A stretch of 64,000 nt of DNA from Candidatus Accumulibacter proximus (GCA_016709675.1 JADJMH010000002.1:186001-250000); one strand, 5' to 3'; counted from the first letter of the stretch, positions 53,812-63,533 are shown. The notes: a model not told the origin generated them from the sequence alone. Made by a program: numbers and translations.

Positions 53812-54743
53812 TCAGCCGAGTTCCGCCTGCAGCGCCGGCAGGACTTCGAAAAGGTCACCGACCAGGCCATAATCGGCGACCTGGAAGATCGGTGCTTCGG
53901 CGTCCTTGTTGATCGCGACGATCACCTTGCTGTCCTTCATCCCGGCCAGGTGCTGTATGGCCCCGAAATGCCGACCGCGATGTAGAGCTGCGGCGCGACG
54001 ATCTTCCCCGTCTGGCCGACCTGGTAGTCATTCGACACGTAACCGGCATCGACCGCCGCACGCGACGCGCCCAGGGCGGCGCCGAGTCTGTCGGCCAGCG
54101 GCTCGAGCAGGCGGTGAAAGTTTTCGCCGTTGCCCATGCCGCGACCGCCCGAGACGATGATCTTGGCAGCGGTCAGTTCGGGTCGCTCCGATTTGCTCAA
54201 CTCGCGACCCACGAGCTTGTTCTGAGCGAGATCGGGGCCGGCGCCCAGGCTCTCGATGCGCGCGCTACCACCGTCGCCGGCCGCCTCGAAGGCCGTCGCC
54301 CGCACCGTGATGACCTTGACCGGGTCAGCCGACTGCACGGTGGCGACGACGTTGCCGGCATAGATCGGGCGGACGAAGGTGTCGGCCGATTCGACGCCGA
54401 TGATCTCGGAGATCTGTGCCACATCGAGCAGCGCGGCCACGCGCGGCATGAAGTTCTTGCCGCTGGTCGTCGCTGCCGCAAGCAGGTGAGTATGGCTTGC
54501 CACATTGGCCACCACCAGCGCCGCCAGGTTCTCGGGTGACTGATCGGCGTAGTGCGGCGCGTCAGCGACCAGTACCTTGCTCACGCCGGTCAGCCCGGCA
54601 GCGGCATCGGCTGCCGCGGCACAAGCGCTGCCGGCCACCAGCAGGTGAATCTCCCCCCCGATCTTCGTCGCCGCGGTGACGGCGTTGCGTGTCGCCGCCT
54701 TGATCGAGGTATGGTCGTGTTCAGCAATAACGAGAATGGCCAT
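53812..54743 (-). CDS. etfA: Electron transfer flavoprotein alpha subunit, frameshifted
   Basis: EtfA with EtfB accepts electrons from acyl-CoA dehydrogenases and hands them to ETF:quinone oxidoreductase. The FAD domain near the C-terminus has SGGRGMGNGENF, AAVDAGYVSNDYQVGQTGK, and LYIAVGISG. One base is missing in the C run at 53961-53964. Restoring it continues the protein as AIQHLAGMKDSKVIVAINKD to YGLVGDLFEVLPALQAELG and stops at 53812, giving 310 residues, the family length. Typed as CDS because a homopolymer error is likely. It follows etfB by 2 bp. Confidence 0.88.
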
Positions 54744-54745
54744 GG

Positions 54746-55495
54746 TCAGATCACCTTTGCTTCAGTCTTGAGTTTCATCACCAGATCGGACGCATCAGCC
54801 ACCTTGATGCCTGCCGTTCGCTTCGGCGGTTCGGCGACCTTGAGTGTCTTCAGACGCGGCGAGACATCGACACCCAGCGTCGCCGGGTTGGTCGTCTCGA
54901 GCGGCTTCTTCTTGGCTTTCATGATGTTCGGCAGCGTCGCGTAGCGCGGTTCGTTGAGCCGCAGGTCGACCGTCAGAACGGCTGGCAAGGGCACCTCGAC
55001 GGTCTCCAGACCCCCGTCAATCTCGCGCGTGACGGTCGCCAGCTGCCCTGCGGTGACGATCTTCGAGGCAAAGGTCGCCTGCGGCCAGTTCATCAGGCCG
55101 GCCAGCATCTGTCCGGTCTGGTTGGCATCGTCATCGATCGCCTGCTTGCCGCACAGTACGATCTGGGGCTGCTCCTTCTCACATACCGCCTTGAGCAGCT
55201 TGGCGACCGCCAGCGGTTGCAGCTCGACATCGGTCTGGATCAGGATGCCACGGTCGGCACCAATCGCCATCGCCGTGCGCAGCGTCTCCTGGCAGTTGGC
55301 AATGCCCGCCGAAACAGCGATCACTTCCGTGGCGATACCGGCTTCCTTCAGACGCACCGCCTCCTCAACCGCAATCTCATCAAAAGGGTTCATCGACATC
55401 TTCACGTTCGCCAGATCAACGTCACTCGCGTCAGGCTTGACGCGCACCTTGACGTTGTAATCCACCACTCGTTTGACTGGAACGAGGATCTTCAA
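54746..55495 (-). CDS. etfB: Electron transfer flavoprotein beta subunit
   Basis: EtfB binds AMP and recruits dehydrogenases. The 249 residues start KILVPVKRVVDYNVKVRVK and include MNPFDEIAVEEAVRLKE, LCGKQAIDDDANQTGQ, and PRYATLPNIMKAKKKP. The TTG at 55495 is chosen over a GTG at 55513 because AAAGGAGAG lies between them as the ribosome site. It forms an operon with etfA. Its position downstream of phaJ suits a role with the acyl-CoA dehydrogenase of the ethylmalonyl-CoA cluster. Confidence 0.94.
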   Translation of the reverse strand: MKILVPVKRVVDYNVKVRVKPDASDVDLANVKMSMNPFDEIAVEEAVRLKEAGIATEVIAVSAGIANCQETLRTAMAIGADRGILIQTDVELQPLAVAKLLKAVCEKEQPQIVLCGKQAIDDDANQTGQMLAGLMNWPQATFASKIVTAGQLATVTREIDGGLETVEVPLPAVLTVDLRLNEPRYATLPNIMKAKKKPLETTNPATLGVDVSPRLKTLKVAEPPKRTAGIKVADASDLVMKLKTEAKVI

Positions 55496-55655
55496 TTTTC
55501 TCTCCTTTGCCACACTTCCGGATCAGTTCCAGAAAATCCTGTTTGCGCCAGCAGGTCGGCCGGGATGGCGTTCGGCCATGACAACTTCGATGGCCGTTCG
55601 CCGAGTTTCGAGCAGCCCACTCCCGGGCACGATCCGCTGGCGCTCCGCAAGGACC

Positions 55656-56105
55656 CTACTTTCCTGCCGCTTCGCGTTTCTGCCGCGAGGTGGGCATCAA
55701 CGTCGCTTCGCCATCGATAACCACCTTGTCACCGACGGTGCACACGGTATCGAGTACCACCCGGCACTTTTCAGCGACCACTTCCTTCACCGTTACCCTG
55801 GCATGGACAGTATCACCCGGACGTACTGGAGCGCGGAAGCGCAACGACTGGCTCATGTAAATCACGCCAGGACCGGGCAAACGATTGCCCAGCACCGCTG
55901 AAATCAGGCTCGCGGACAACATGCCGTGCGCGATGCGGCCGCCAAACATCGTGGTCTTGGCAAAGTCTTCATCCATATGAACTGCATTGACGTCGGTGGA
56001 CACACCGGCGAACAGGACAAGGTCGGCGTCAGTAATGGTCTTGGCGATTTCTGCGCTCATGCCGACAGACAAGTCTTCTATGTCGTAACCGTTCTGGGGA
56101 TTCAT
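55656..56105 (-). CDS. phaJ: (R)-specific enoyl-CoA hydratase (MaoC family)
   Basis: PhaJ interconverts crotonyl-CoA and (R)-3-hydroxybutyryl-CoA, linking beta-oxidation, the ethylmalonyl-CoA pathway and PHA. The 149-residue hotdog protein has the hydratase-2 motif VHMDEDFAKTTMFGGRIAHGM with its Asp and His. The ATG at 56105 follows AAAGGA. It lies between the quinone oxidoreductase and etfB on the same strand. The 250 bp upstream (56106-56355) has no gene or clear promoter that I can support. Confidence 0.88.
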   Translation of the reverse strand: MNPQNGYDIEDLSVGMSAEIAKTITDADLVLFAGVSTDVNAVHMDEDFAKTTMFGGRIAHGMLSASLISAVLGNRLPGPGVIYMSQSLRFRAPVRPGDTVHARVTVKEVVAEKCRVVLDTVCTVGDKVVIDGEATLMPTSRQKREAAGK

Positions 56106-56355
56106 GAAAGTCCTTTCTCGTAATCATCAGCGCGGAAATGGCCGCGCCCAGGGAAAGTGGCGCTTGCCAATGCCTGCGCCACTGGATTCTGTTGGAGGTC
56201 TCGGGATACTGTGCGGTGGGTGCACTGCGGGGATCGTCGTCTGAACCGAACCATCTGAAGTATCCTTGACAGGTGCATCTCCGTCAAGCGCCCATGGTTA
56301 TGCGACAAGGCGCCGACGATAAGGAATTGATCGGGTAACGGGGCATGGGAGCGGC

Positions 56356-57333
56356 TCAGCTGGTAACAATGACGACCTTGCCGGTAGACTTGCGGGTGAC
56401 CACCTGATCGAGCGCCTCAACCGCCTGCTTCAACGGATAGGTCGCAGAGACGTGCGGCTTGATCGCACCCGCCAGATACCACTGAATCAGCGTCTGGAAA
56501 CTCGCGGTCATCACTTGGGGGTTCAGCTCGGCGTAGGCGGGCCAGTTCACACCAATCACGTCCACATTCTTGACCAGCAGGTGATTGGCAGGGATCTGCG
56601 GCACGCTGCCGCCGGCAAAACCGATGACCAGGATGCGCCCTTCGAAGGCGATGCTGCGCAGTGAAGCGGTGAACAGATCGCCGCCAACCGGATCGTAGAC
56701 CACGTCGGCCCCTTGGCCATCGGTCAACTCCTTGATCCTCGCCCGCACGTCCTCCTGGCTTGAATCAATCAGATGATCCGCGCCGTGTTCGCCGGCTACC
56801 TGCAGCTTGCCGGCGCTGCTGGCCGTCGCGATCACCGTCGCCCCCAGTTGCTTGCCGATAGCGACGGCGGTCAATCCGACGCCGCCCGATGCGCCGTGCA
56901 CCACCAGTGTTTCCCCGGCCCGCAGCCGCGCGCGATGCGAGAGGGCGACATGCGAGGTGCCGAACACCACGGGAAAGGCCGCGCCGTGTTCCCACGACAT
57001 CGCCGCCGGCATCGGTACGCAGCGCTTGCTGTCGGCAACAACCTGCTCGGCATAGCCGCCGTGAGGCGTGATGGCGATCACCCGATCGCCAGGCTCGATC
57101 CCGGTCACGCCTGCGCCCAGTTCGAGCACCTCACCGGAGACTTCAAAGCCGGGACTGAAGGGCGGCTGCGGTTGCCGCTGGTATTGGCCACGGGTGATCA
57201 GGCTGTCGGCGAAATTGACCCCGCAGGCGCGGACGCCGATGCGCACCTGGCCGGGACCGGGGCGCGGCTCTGCAACCTCGGCCAGGCGCAACCCATCTGG
57301 ACCGACGAGTTCATGGCAGACGATGGCTTGCAT
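56356..57333 (-). CDS. Zinc-independent NADPH:quinone oxidoreductase-like MDR protein
   Basis: This 325-residue medium-chain reductase has a GroES-like N-terminal half (PGFEVSGEVLELGAGVTG) and a Rossmann half (GETLVVHGASGGVGLTAVAIGKQLG). The zinc ligands of alcohol dehydrogenases are absent, as in Qor and enoyl reductase relatives. The substrate is unknown; an acyl-CoA or quinone is possible given the neighbours. A strong terminator lies between it and ccr. Confidence 0.84.
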   Translation of the reverse strand: MQAIVCHELVGPDGLRLAEVAEPRPGPGQVRIGVRACGVNFADSLITRGQYQRQPQPPFSPGFEVSGEVLELGAGVTGIEPGDRVIAITPHGGYAEQVVADSKRCVPMPAAMSWEHGAAFPVVFGTSHVALSHRARLRAGETLVVHGASGGVGLTAVAIGKQLGATVIATASSAGKLQVAGEHGADHLIDSSQEDVRARIKELTDGQGADVVYDPVGGDLFTASLRSIAFEGRILVIGFAGGSVPQIPANHLLVKNVDVIGVNWPAYAELNPQVMTASFQTLIQWYLAGAIKPHVSATYPLKQAVEALDQVVTRKSTGKVVIVTS

Positions 57334-57358
57334 GTCAGCGAGTCCTCCATCGTTGAAG

Positions 57359-57397
57359 AAAAAAGCCCTTCTCGGCCGCGAAGGATAAGAAGGGCTT
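57359..57397 (-). terminator. Intrinsic terminator of the ethylmalonyl-CoA operon
   Basis: On the minus strand AAGCCCTTCT (57397-57388) pairs with AGAAGGGCTT (57372-57363) and is followed by a run of Ts. It lies about 70 bp after the ccr stop. Confidence 0.85.
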
Positions 57398-57467
57398 GAT
57401 GCCTATTCCCCCGCCCCGGGGCAGGGCGGGGTGGCGCGAAGCGCCTACTGGCCCGATCGAGCGCCGA

Positions 57468-59222
57468 TTACTCGCCGATGATCTTGCGTACGACGTCGGT
57501 CATCGAGATCACGCCGACCGGCTTCTCCTTCTCGGTGACCACCAGGCGGTGCATCCGGCGACCCGTCATCAGGCTGACCGCATCGCTCAACAGCATGTCC
57601 GCATCGCAGGTTGCGCAACCGGGGGTCATGACCTCGCTGGCCAGCATCGAGCGTGCCTGATCGGGCGTCCGTCCCTGCCGTGCGAGCACCATGTCGGTTT
57701 GCGAGACGACGCCGATGGCCTTGCCTTCCGAATCCATCACCACCACGGCGTGAATCTCCTTGTCCACCATAATCTTGGCCACGGTGCCGATCGTATCGTC
57801 AGGCGTGCAGGAAATGATGCCCATGTGCATCAAGTCGCGCACTTTGCTGCCATCGTCGGCAATGGTCAGCGCCTCAGCTTCTTCTATACTTGGCAACGGC
57901 TCGGACATCGGGTACGGATGGGGTGTGGTATGCACGTCGCCCTTGGGCAGCGTTGGATGCACCATCGTCACTGCCGGCTTGCCGCTGGCGCCCAGGCCGA
58001 ACTCGCTGGCGCCAATCAGCACTGACATGTTGCCGTGGGGGTGTTTGTTGTCGTGCATCAGCTGATGGGCAAGCGGCAATTCTTCATAGGTGAACGCTCG
58101 TGACAGGCATGGATCTAGCTGGCCACGCAGCGCCAGTTCGTTCATCTCGTTACATTGCACGGTATTGGCGAAATGCGAGCCTTGCAGCCGCTTCTGCCGC
58201 ATCCACAGGTAGCGCAGATCGACCGTTGCATTATAGCCGGAGGTGCCGGCGCAGACGACGACCATGCCGCCGGTTTCGCAAACGAAAATCGACGTCGGGA
58301 TGGTGGTTTCGCCAGGATGCTCGAAGACGATGTTCGGCGCGCGCTTCTCACCCAGAACTTCCCAGATCTTTGCACCGAAGGAGCGCACGCCCTTCAACCA
58401 CTTGGCGTAGCCGGCGTTGTCCTTCCAGTGTGGCAACATCCCCCAGTGATCGAACTCATTGCGGTTGATGCAGCCTTTGGCCCCCAGCTTCATGCAGTAG
58501 TCAAACTTGTCCTCGCCTGACACCATGGCTACCGACGTTGCGCCGACAGCCTTGGCGATCTGAATCGCCATCGAGCCGAGACCGCCCGCGCCGCCCCAGA
58601 TCAGGGCCACATCTCCCTTCTTGATCGAGCTGGCACCCCAGCCATGCAGCATTCGCCAGGCGGTCGCCGCGACCAGTGTATAGGCTGCCGCCTCTTCCCA
58701 GTTCATGTGCTTGGGCTTGGGCATGCACTGCTGGCCCTGCACTCGTGTGAATTGGGCAAAACTGCCGAAATTGGTTTCGTAACCCCATATCTTGAAAGAC
58801 GGCGAATACATCGGATCGCCGCCCTTCTTGACCCACTCGCAGTTGCGACTGTAAGTGCCGCAATGCACCACCACTTCGTCACCGACCTTGACGTTGGTGA
58901 CATCCTTGCCGACGGCGTAAACGATGCCGGACGCATCGCTGCCACCGATGTGGAAGTCCTCGGGTTCGCCGGCCTTGTTGCGAGCAGCGATCACATTGAC
59001 CGGAATGCCCAGTCCGGCCCAGACGTTGTTGTAGTTGATGCCCGCGGCCATGACATAGACCAACACTTCGTCATCGGCGATCGACGGGGTATTGACCACT
59101 TCCTTCTGAAACGCCTCGGTGGGCTTGCCAAAGCGTTCCGGACGGATCAGCCAGGCATTCATTTTTTCCGGGACTTCGCCCAACGGAGGTCTGTTGCCCA
59201 ATGCATAGAGTTGCGTACTCAT
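57468..59222 (-). CDS. ccr: Crotonyl-CoA carboxylase/reductase with C-terminal CBS-domain pair
   Basis: Ccr reductively carboxylates crotonyl-CoA to (2S)-ethylmalonyl-CoA with NADPH, the key step of the ethylmalonyl-CoA pathway. Residues 1 to about 405 are a typical Ccr: GINYNNVW, IWGYETNFGSFAQF, the NADPH site WGGAGGLGSMAIQIAK (209-224), and GSHFANT. Most described Ccr proteins end about there. This one continues through a linker (406-458) into CBS1 (about 460-515, IHAVVVMDSEGKAIGVVSQTD) and CBS2 (about 528-584, MHRLVVTEKEKPVGVISMTD). CBS pairs bind AMP, ATP, SAM or similar ligands. The ATG at 59222 has AGGAG upstream. It is the last gene of the operon. Confidence 0.93.
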   Translation of the reverse strand: MSTQLYALGNRPPLGEVPEKMNAWLIRPERFGKPTEAFQKEVVNTPSIADDEVLVYVMAAGINYNNVWAGLGIPVNVIAARNKAGEPEDFHIGGSDASGIVYAVGKDVTNVKVGDEVVVHCGTYSRNCEWVKKGGDPMYSPSFKIWGYETNFGSFAQFTRVQGQQCMPKPKHMNWEEAAAYTLVAATAWRMLHGWGASSIKKGDVALIWGGAGGLGSMAIQIAKAVGATSVAMVSGEDKFDYCMKLGAKGCINRNEFDHWGMLPHWKDNAGYAKWLKGVRSFGAKIWEVLGEKRAPNIVFEHPGETTIPTSIFVCETGGMVVVCAGTSGYNATVDLRYLWMRQKRLQGSHFANTVQCNEMNELALRGQLDPCLSRAFTYEELPLAHQLMHDNKHPHGNMSVLIGASEFGLGASGKPAVTMVHPTLPKGDVHTTPHPYPMSEPLPSIEEAEALTIADDGSKVRDLMHMGIISCTPDDTIGTVAKIMVDKEIHAVVVMDSEGKAIGVVSQTDMVLARQGRTPDQARSMLASEVMTPGCATCDADMLLSDAVSLMTGRRMHRLVVTEKEKPVGVISMTDVVRKIIGE

Positions 59223-59253
59223 GAAGATGCTCCTATCTGGTTGAGTTGCTCGA

Positions 59254-60252
59254 TTATTTTCCCGAGGTGAATCGGGAAAGGATGTGCATTCGCATACTTT
59301 CGTACTCTGCAAACTGATTACAACGATTTTCGCTCAGGCGCTGACCGATGACGCTGTGACCACCGGCCAGTTCCAAGCCAAAAGTCCCGAATTCCTCTTT
59401 CAGCAGGCGCATGACCCAGGCGCTCTGATGACGGGAGCGCAGTTGTCCCAGCAAGCCGGCATCGACGAGGAAGCTGCGGTGCCTGTCGACATGATCAAGG
59501 AATGGCTTGATGCCGGCGTTCATGATGGCGCTCACCAGGCACACCGGGTAATCCCAACCCTCCCGGCGATCCGGCCGGGAAGCGCTGCGGCCAAGCTCGC
59601 TGGCGGTCTTGTGCGCCGGGGCGCCAAGGTCGGCCTTATTGACCGCAAAAATGTCCGGAATCTCGATGATTCCCGACTTGAGATACTGGATCGTATCGCC
59701 TGAGGCCGGTTGCGCCACGTAACAGACGGTGTCGCCGATCTCGGCAATATCGATTTCGGTCTGGCCGACGCCGACCGTTTCGATCACCACGATATCGAAA
59801 CAGCCCAGCATCAGCCAACTCATCGGCCAGACCTCGGTCGCCACCCCACCCAGCTGACTACGATTGGCCAGTGAGCGGATGAACAGGCCTTCGTCGTAAG
59901 ACGAGTTCTTGATGCGGATGCGGTCTCCGAGCAAGGCGCCACCGCCCAGCTCGGGGCGGCTCGACGGATCTACCGCCAGTACGCCGACCGTCCGGCCGGC
60001 GAGCCGCCACTCCCGGATCATCGCGGCGACGAGCGAGGACTTTCCGGCACCGGGCGGGCCGGTGACGCCGATCAGGTGGCCGCCGTTCAGCCAGCGCTCG
60101 CCCGACAGCGACGCCAGCAGCCGCGCCGAACGGTCACGCGCTGCCGCCAGCTTGCTATCGAGCAGATTCAGCCCGCTGGCAACCGCCGCACGCTCCCTGC
60201 GCAGTATCCCTGAAGCCAACTGCTCGGGGTCCGGAAGCTTGACCTCGGTCAT
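59254..60252 (-). CDS. meaB: Methylmalonyl-CoA mutase-associated GTPase MeaB
   Basis: MeaB is the G3E GTPase that loads and protects the B12 cofactor of acyl-CoA mutases. The 332 residues have Walker A in GVTGPPGAGKSSL, the switch region AVDPSSRPELGGGALLGDRIR, ETVGVGQTEIDIAE, and the base-specificity motif VNKAD. It lies 10 bp after ecm and 31 bp before ccr, so it belongs to the operon and most likely serves the mutase next to it. Confidence 0.94.
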   Translation of the reverse strand: MTEVKLPDPEQLASGILRRERAAVASGLNLLDSKLAAARDRSARLLASLSGERWLNGGHLIGVTGPPGAGKSSLVAAMIREWRLAGRTVGVLAVDPSSRPELGGGALLGDRIRIKNSSYDEGLFIRSLANRSQLGGVATEVWPMSWLMLGCFDIVVIETVGVGQTEIDIAEIGDTVCYVAQPASGDTIQYLKSGIIEIPDIFAVNKADLGAPAHKTASELGRSASRPDRREGWDYPVCLVSAIMNAGIKPFLDHVDRHRSFLVDAGLLGQLRSRHQSAWVMRLLKEEFGTFGLELAGGHSVIGQRLSENRCNQFAEYESMRMHILSRFTSGK

Positions 60253-60262
60253 GGTCGATCCG

Positions 60263-62281
60263 TCAATTCATTGCCGGAAGCCGTTCGAGGCCGTGGCTCT
60301 CCCGGATCACGTTGACCATATCCTCCATGATGGTATTGAGATTGAAATCCTTCGGTGTGTAGACGGCTCGCACGCCCAGAGCCGTCAGCTTTTCGGCATC
60401 CTCCGGCGGGATGATGCCACCGGCAATAACCGGCACACTTGCCAGATCCCGCAAGCGCAGTTCCTGTAGAACCGATTCCACCAGTTCCATATGGCTTCCC
60501 GAAAGGATCGACAGACCGACCATATGCACGCCTTCTTCCTGCGCCGCTTGGGCAATCTGTTGCGGCGTCAGCCGGATGCCGTCGTAGACGACCTCGAAAC
60601 CGACATCCCTGGCCTTGACGGCGACCTGTTCCGCACCATTGGAGTGTCCGTCCAGCCCTGGTTTGCCGACCAGCAGTTTCAGGGGCCGCCCGAGGGCAGT
60701 GCCGGTGCTCGCCACCCTTGCGCGGAGATCGGTGACCTGATCCCGCTTGCCCAGCACTTCGCGGCTATCGATGGCAATGTCGATCCCGGTCGGCGGTCTG
60801 AACTCGCCGAACACCGCGCGCAGCGAATTGCCCCATTCGCCCGTGCTGACTCCCGCCAGGGCGCAGCGAATCGAACTCGGCATGATGTTTTCGCCGCTCC
60901 TGGCGGCGTCGGCAAGCCCCTGCAGGGCGGCGCGGACGTCGTCAGCATTGCGGTTTTTTCGCTGCGCCTGCAGCCGTTCGATCTGCTCGCGCTCGGCCGC
61001 CGGGTTGGTCTTCATGATCGCCCCCTCGCTGCCCGTGGTCAGCGGCGATTCAGCCGTTTCCTGGAAGCAGTTGACCCCGATGATCTTCAGATCGCCTGAC
61101 TCGATGGCGCGCAAGCGGTTCATGTGGCTACCAACGAGTTCCCGCTTGATATAGCCCGATTCGATCGCAGCAATGATGCCGCCCTGGGCTTCGACGTTGT
61201 CGATTTCCCTCTGCGCACCTGCGATCAGTTCCTGGACCTTGGCGGCGATGACCGGCGATCCATCGAGAATATCGTCGTACTCAAGAAGGTCGGTTTCGAA
61301 AGCCATCACCTGTTGCATGCGCAGCGCCCATTGCTGATCCCAGGGGCGCGGCAAGCCCATCGCCTCGTTCCAGGCGGGGAGCTGAATGGCGCGGGCTCGG
61401 GCGCCTTTCGAGAGCACGACGGCCAACATTTCCAGCACGATTCGCTGGACATTGTTTTCCGGCTGCGGCTCGGTCAACCCCAGGGAGTTTACCTGCACGC
61501 CATAGCGGAACCGCCGCAGCCTGGGATCTTCAACCTTGTAGCGCGTCAGCGCCAGTTTGTCCCACATTTCTCCGAACGCCCTGAGCTTGCAGCACTCTTC
61601 GACGAAACGTATGCCTGCATTGACAAAGAAGGAGATACGTTCGACGACCTGGGGAAACGCCGCCGGCTCGATCTCGCCGGAAGCCTTCACCCGATCCAGC
61701 ACGGCCATCGCCGTGCACAGGGCATAAGCCAGTTCCTGCACCGGTGTAGCCCCCGCCTCCTGCAGGTGGTAACTGCAGATATTGGTCGGGTTCCACTTTG
61801 GCACATGTTTGACCGTGTAGTTGATCGTATCGGCGATCAGGCGCATCGAGGGACCTGGCGGATAGATGTAGGTGCCGCGCGAGAGATACTCCTTGATGAT
61901 ATCGTTCTGGGTGGTACCGCTCAGTTTCTTCGCGTCGATGCCCCGGCGTTGCGCCAGGCCAATGTAAAGCGACAATAACCATGCCGCAGTCGCATTGATG
62001 GTCATCGACGTGTTCATCTGATCGAGCGGGATCTGATCGAACAACTGATCCATGTCCTCGATCGATGATATCGGCACGCCGACCTTGCCGACCTCCCCCC
62101 TTGCCAGCGGACTGTCGGCATCGTAGCCGGTCTGCGTCGGCAGATCGAAGGCCACCGACAACCCCGTCTGGCCCTTGGCGAGATTGGTTCGATAAAGCGC
62201 GTTGGAGGCCTTGGCCGAGCTGTGACCGCTATAGGTCCGCATCAACCAGGGCTGATCCCGTTTTTTCTGGACGGCAACCAT
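60263..62281 (-). CDS. ecm: Ethylmalonyl-CoA mutase
   Basis: Ecm is the B12-dependent enzyme converting ethylmalonyl-CoA to methylsuccinyl-CoA. The 672 residues contain a catalytic barrel (GLSVAFDLPTQTGYDADSPL, SGTTQNDIIKEYLSRGTYI) and a C-terminal B12 domain with GKPGLDGHSNGAEQVAVKAR, holding the DxHxxG ligand motif. Its single-chain form resembles MeaA rather than the two-subunit methylmalonyl-CoA mutase. Context between mch and meaB supports Ecm. The spacing to mch is 2 bp. Confidence 0.93.
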   Translation of the reverse strand: MVAVQKKRDQPWLMRTYSGHSSAKASNALYRTNLAKGQTGLSVAFDLPTQTGYDADSPLARGEVGKVGVPISSIEDMDQLFDQIPLDQMNTSMTINATAAWLLSLYIGLAQRRGIDAKKLSGTTQNDIIKEYLSRGTYIYPPGPSMRLIADTINYTVKHVPKWNPTNICSYHLQEAGATPVQELAYALCTAMAVLDRVKASGEIEPAAFPQVVERISFFVNAGIRFVEECCKLRAFGEMWDKLALTRYKVEDPRLRRFRYGVQVNSLGLTEPQPENNVQRIVLEMLAVVLSKGARARAIQLPAWNEAMGLPRPWDQQWALRMQQVMAFETDLLEYDDILDGSPVIAAKVQELIAGAQREIDNVEAQGGIIAAIESGYIKRELVGSHMNRLRAIESGDLKIIGVNCFQETAESPLTTGSEGAIMKTNPAAEREQIERLQAQRKNRNADDVRAALQGLADAARSGENIMPSSIRCALAGVSTGEWGNSLRAVFGEFRPPTGIDIAIDSREVLGKRDQVTDLRARVASTGTALGRPLKLLVGKPGLDGHSNGAEQVAVKARDVGFEVVYDGIRLTPQQIAQAAQEEGVHMVGLSILSGSHMELVESVLQELRLRDLASVPVIAGGIIPPEDAEKLTALGVRAVYTPKDFNLNTIMEDMVNVIRESHGLERLPAMN

Positions 62282-62283
62282 GA

Positions 62284-63465
62284 CTATCCCCTTTTCCGGA
62301 TCAAGAGACGTCTCTCGATCTCAAAGATCTTCTGATCAATCTTCTCCTTGCCCATCTCCTTCTTGTCGTTTTCCTTGATGAACAAGTCCTCGCCATACTT
62401 GGCCAACGCGCTCGACGCACTGATGTTCTTGACGCCAATGAGCTGGAAACTCACGAGCCCGAACCTCGCGCCCAGCTCGCCCGGGGCATCCTCGGCAGCC
62501 AGCACGCGCGACAGGGCGGCAACCGTATCGCCGCTGACCGATGGCTGGGTGTGGTAGCCCTCGGTAAAACCGAGTTCCCAGAAGCTGTTCTCGCTTACGT
62601 CACGGCTGGCCAGTCCTTCCAGCCAAGCGAAAACCAGACCGCCATAAACGATCGGGTCGCCGCTCATCTTGCCCGACAGGCCGGCGCTGAAGATGCGGTC
62701 GAAATGCAGCGGATGCGTGTTGCCCACCGCATAGGTCAGTGGCAGATGCTCGTCGGTGATCGTTCGGCCGTTGGCATGGACGATGACCTCGCCGACCGTG
62801 AAATCCTCGAACCAGGAATTGGGACCGGTGAGACGCGACGGGAGCTCCGTCGGGAAGTCCGGCAGCAGGACCTCGGCATCCTTGACCCAGGGGAAGGCCG
62901 GCATCACCGCTGATGGCGGCAAGGGTGTGGTTGCCGGGCGGTCTCCCTGTCCTGCGACCATGATCTTTCTCTCGTACTGGAGGACGACTTCGTCATTCTG
63001 GTTGATGCCCAGTGTCCGGATGGTCACGATGCCCGGCTTGCCGGCACCGCGCTCCTTGCGGTCGATGACCTTGGTCAGCGACCGAATCGTATCCAGTGCA
63101 TACACCGGCCGTAGGTATTGAGCGTCGTAATAGCCGAGATTGGCCATCGCCTTTTCGGAATCGTTTTGTACACCCAGCGAAAGAACGACGTTGAAAACCA
63201 TCTGCGGCGACGCCACCAGACCGCAGAAGCCGCTGGCCCTGGCGAACTCCTCGTTGAGGTAGAGCGGATTGCATTGCATGTAGGTTCGTGCGAAAGCCTC
63301 CATCTGGGCAGCGAGGAAGGTGAAGCCGCGCGGGTGGACAAAAACCTGTCCCGGCACGAACTCCTCCAGATAACGGCCATAGTGCGGACAGCGGATGCTT
63401 GCCAGGTCCACCTTCACTTCCTTGGCCAATTCAGGCTGTGCTCGAAAACGAATTGCTTGCGACAT
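62284..63465 (-). CDS. mch: Mesaconyl-CoA hydratase
   Basis: Mch hydrates mesaconyl-C1-CoA to (2R,3S)-beta-methylmalyl-CoA. The 393-residue protein has two MaoC-like hotdog halves. The N-terminal half includes MEAFARTYMQCNPLYLNEEFARASGF. The second half has AVGNTHPLHFDRIFSAGLSG and DPIVYGGLVFAW. The ATG at 63465 has AAGGGGAG upstream. It lies 68 bp after the dehydrogenase gene and 2 bp before ecm. Confidence 0.92.
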   Translation of the reverse strand: MSQAIRFRAQPELAKEVKVDLASIRCPHYGRYLEEFVPGQVFVHPRGFTFLAAQMEAFARTYMQCNPLYLNEEFARASGFCGLVASPQMVFNVVLSLGVQNDSEKAMANLGYYDAQYLRPVYALDTIRSLTKVIDRKERGAGKPGIVTIRTLGINQNDEVVLQYERKIMVAGQGDRPATTPLPPSAVMPAFPWVKDAEVLLPDFPTELPSRLTGPNSWFEDFTVGEVIVHANGRTITDEHLPLTYAVGNTHPLHFDRIFSAGLSGKMSGDPIVYGGLVFAWLEGLASRDVSENSFWELGFTEGYHTQPSVSGDTVAALSRVLAAEDAPGELGARFGLVSFQLIGVKNISASSALAKYGEDLFIKENDKKEMGKEKIDQKIFEIERRLLIRKRG

Positions 63466-63533
63466 GGAATCTCCCCTTTATTTCCGTGGCTATCCCGCGC
63501 GCTGTATCGGCGCGCATCGGGCTGGAGGCGGAC

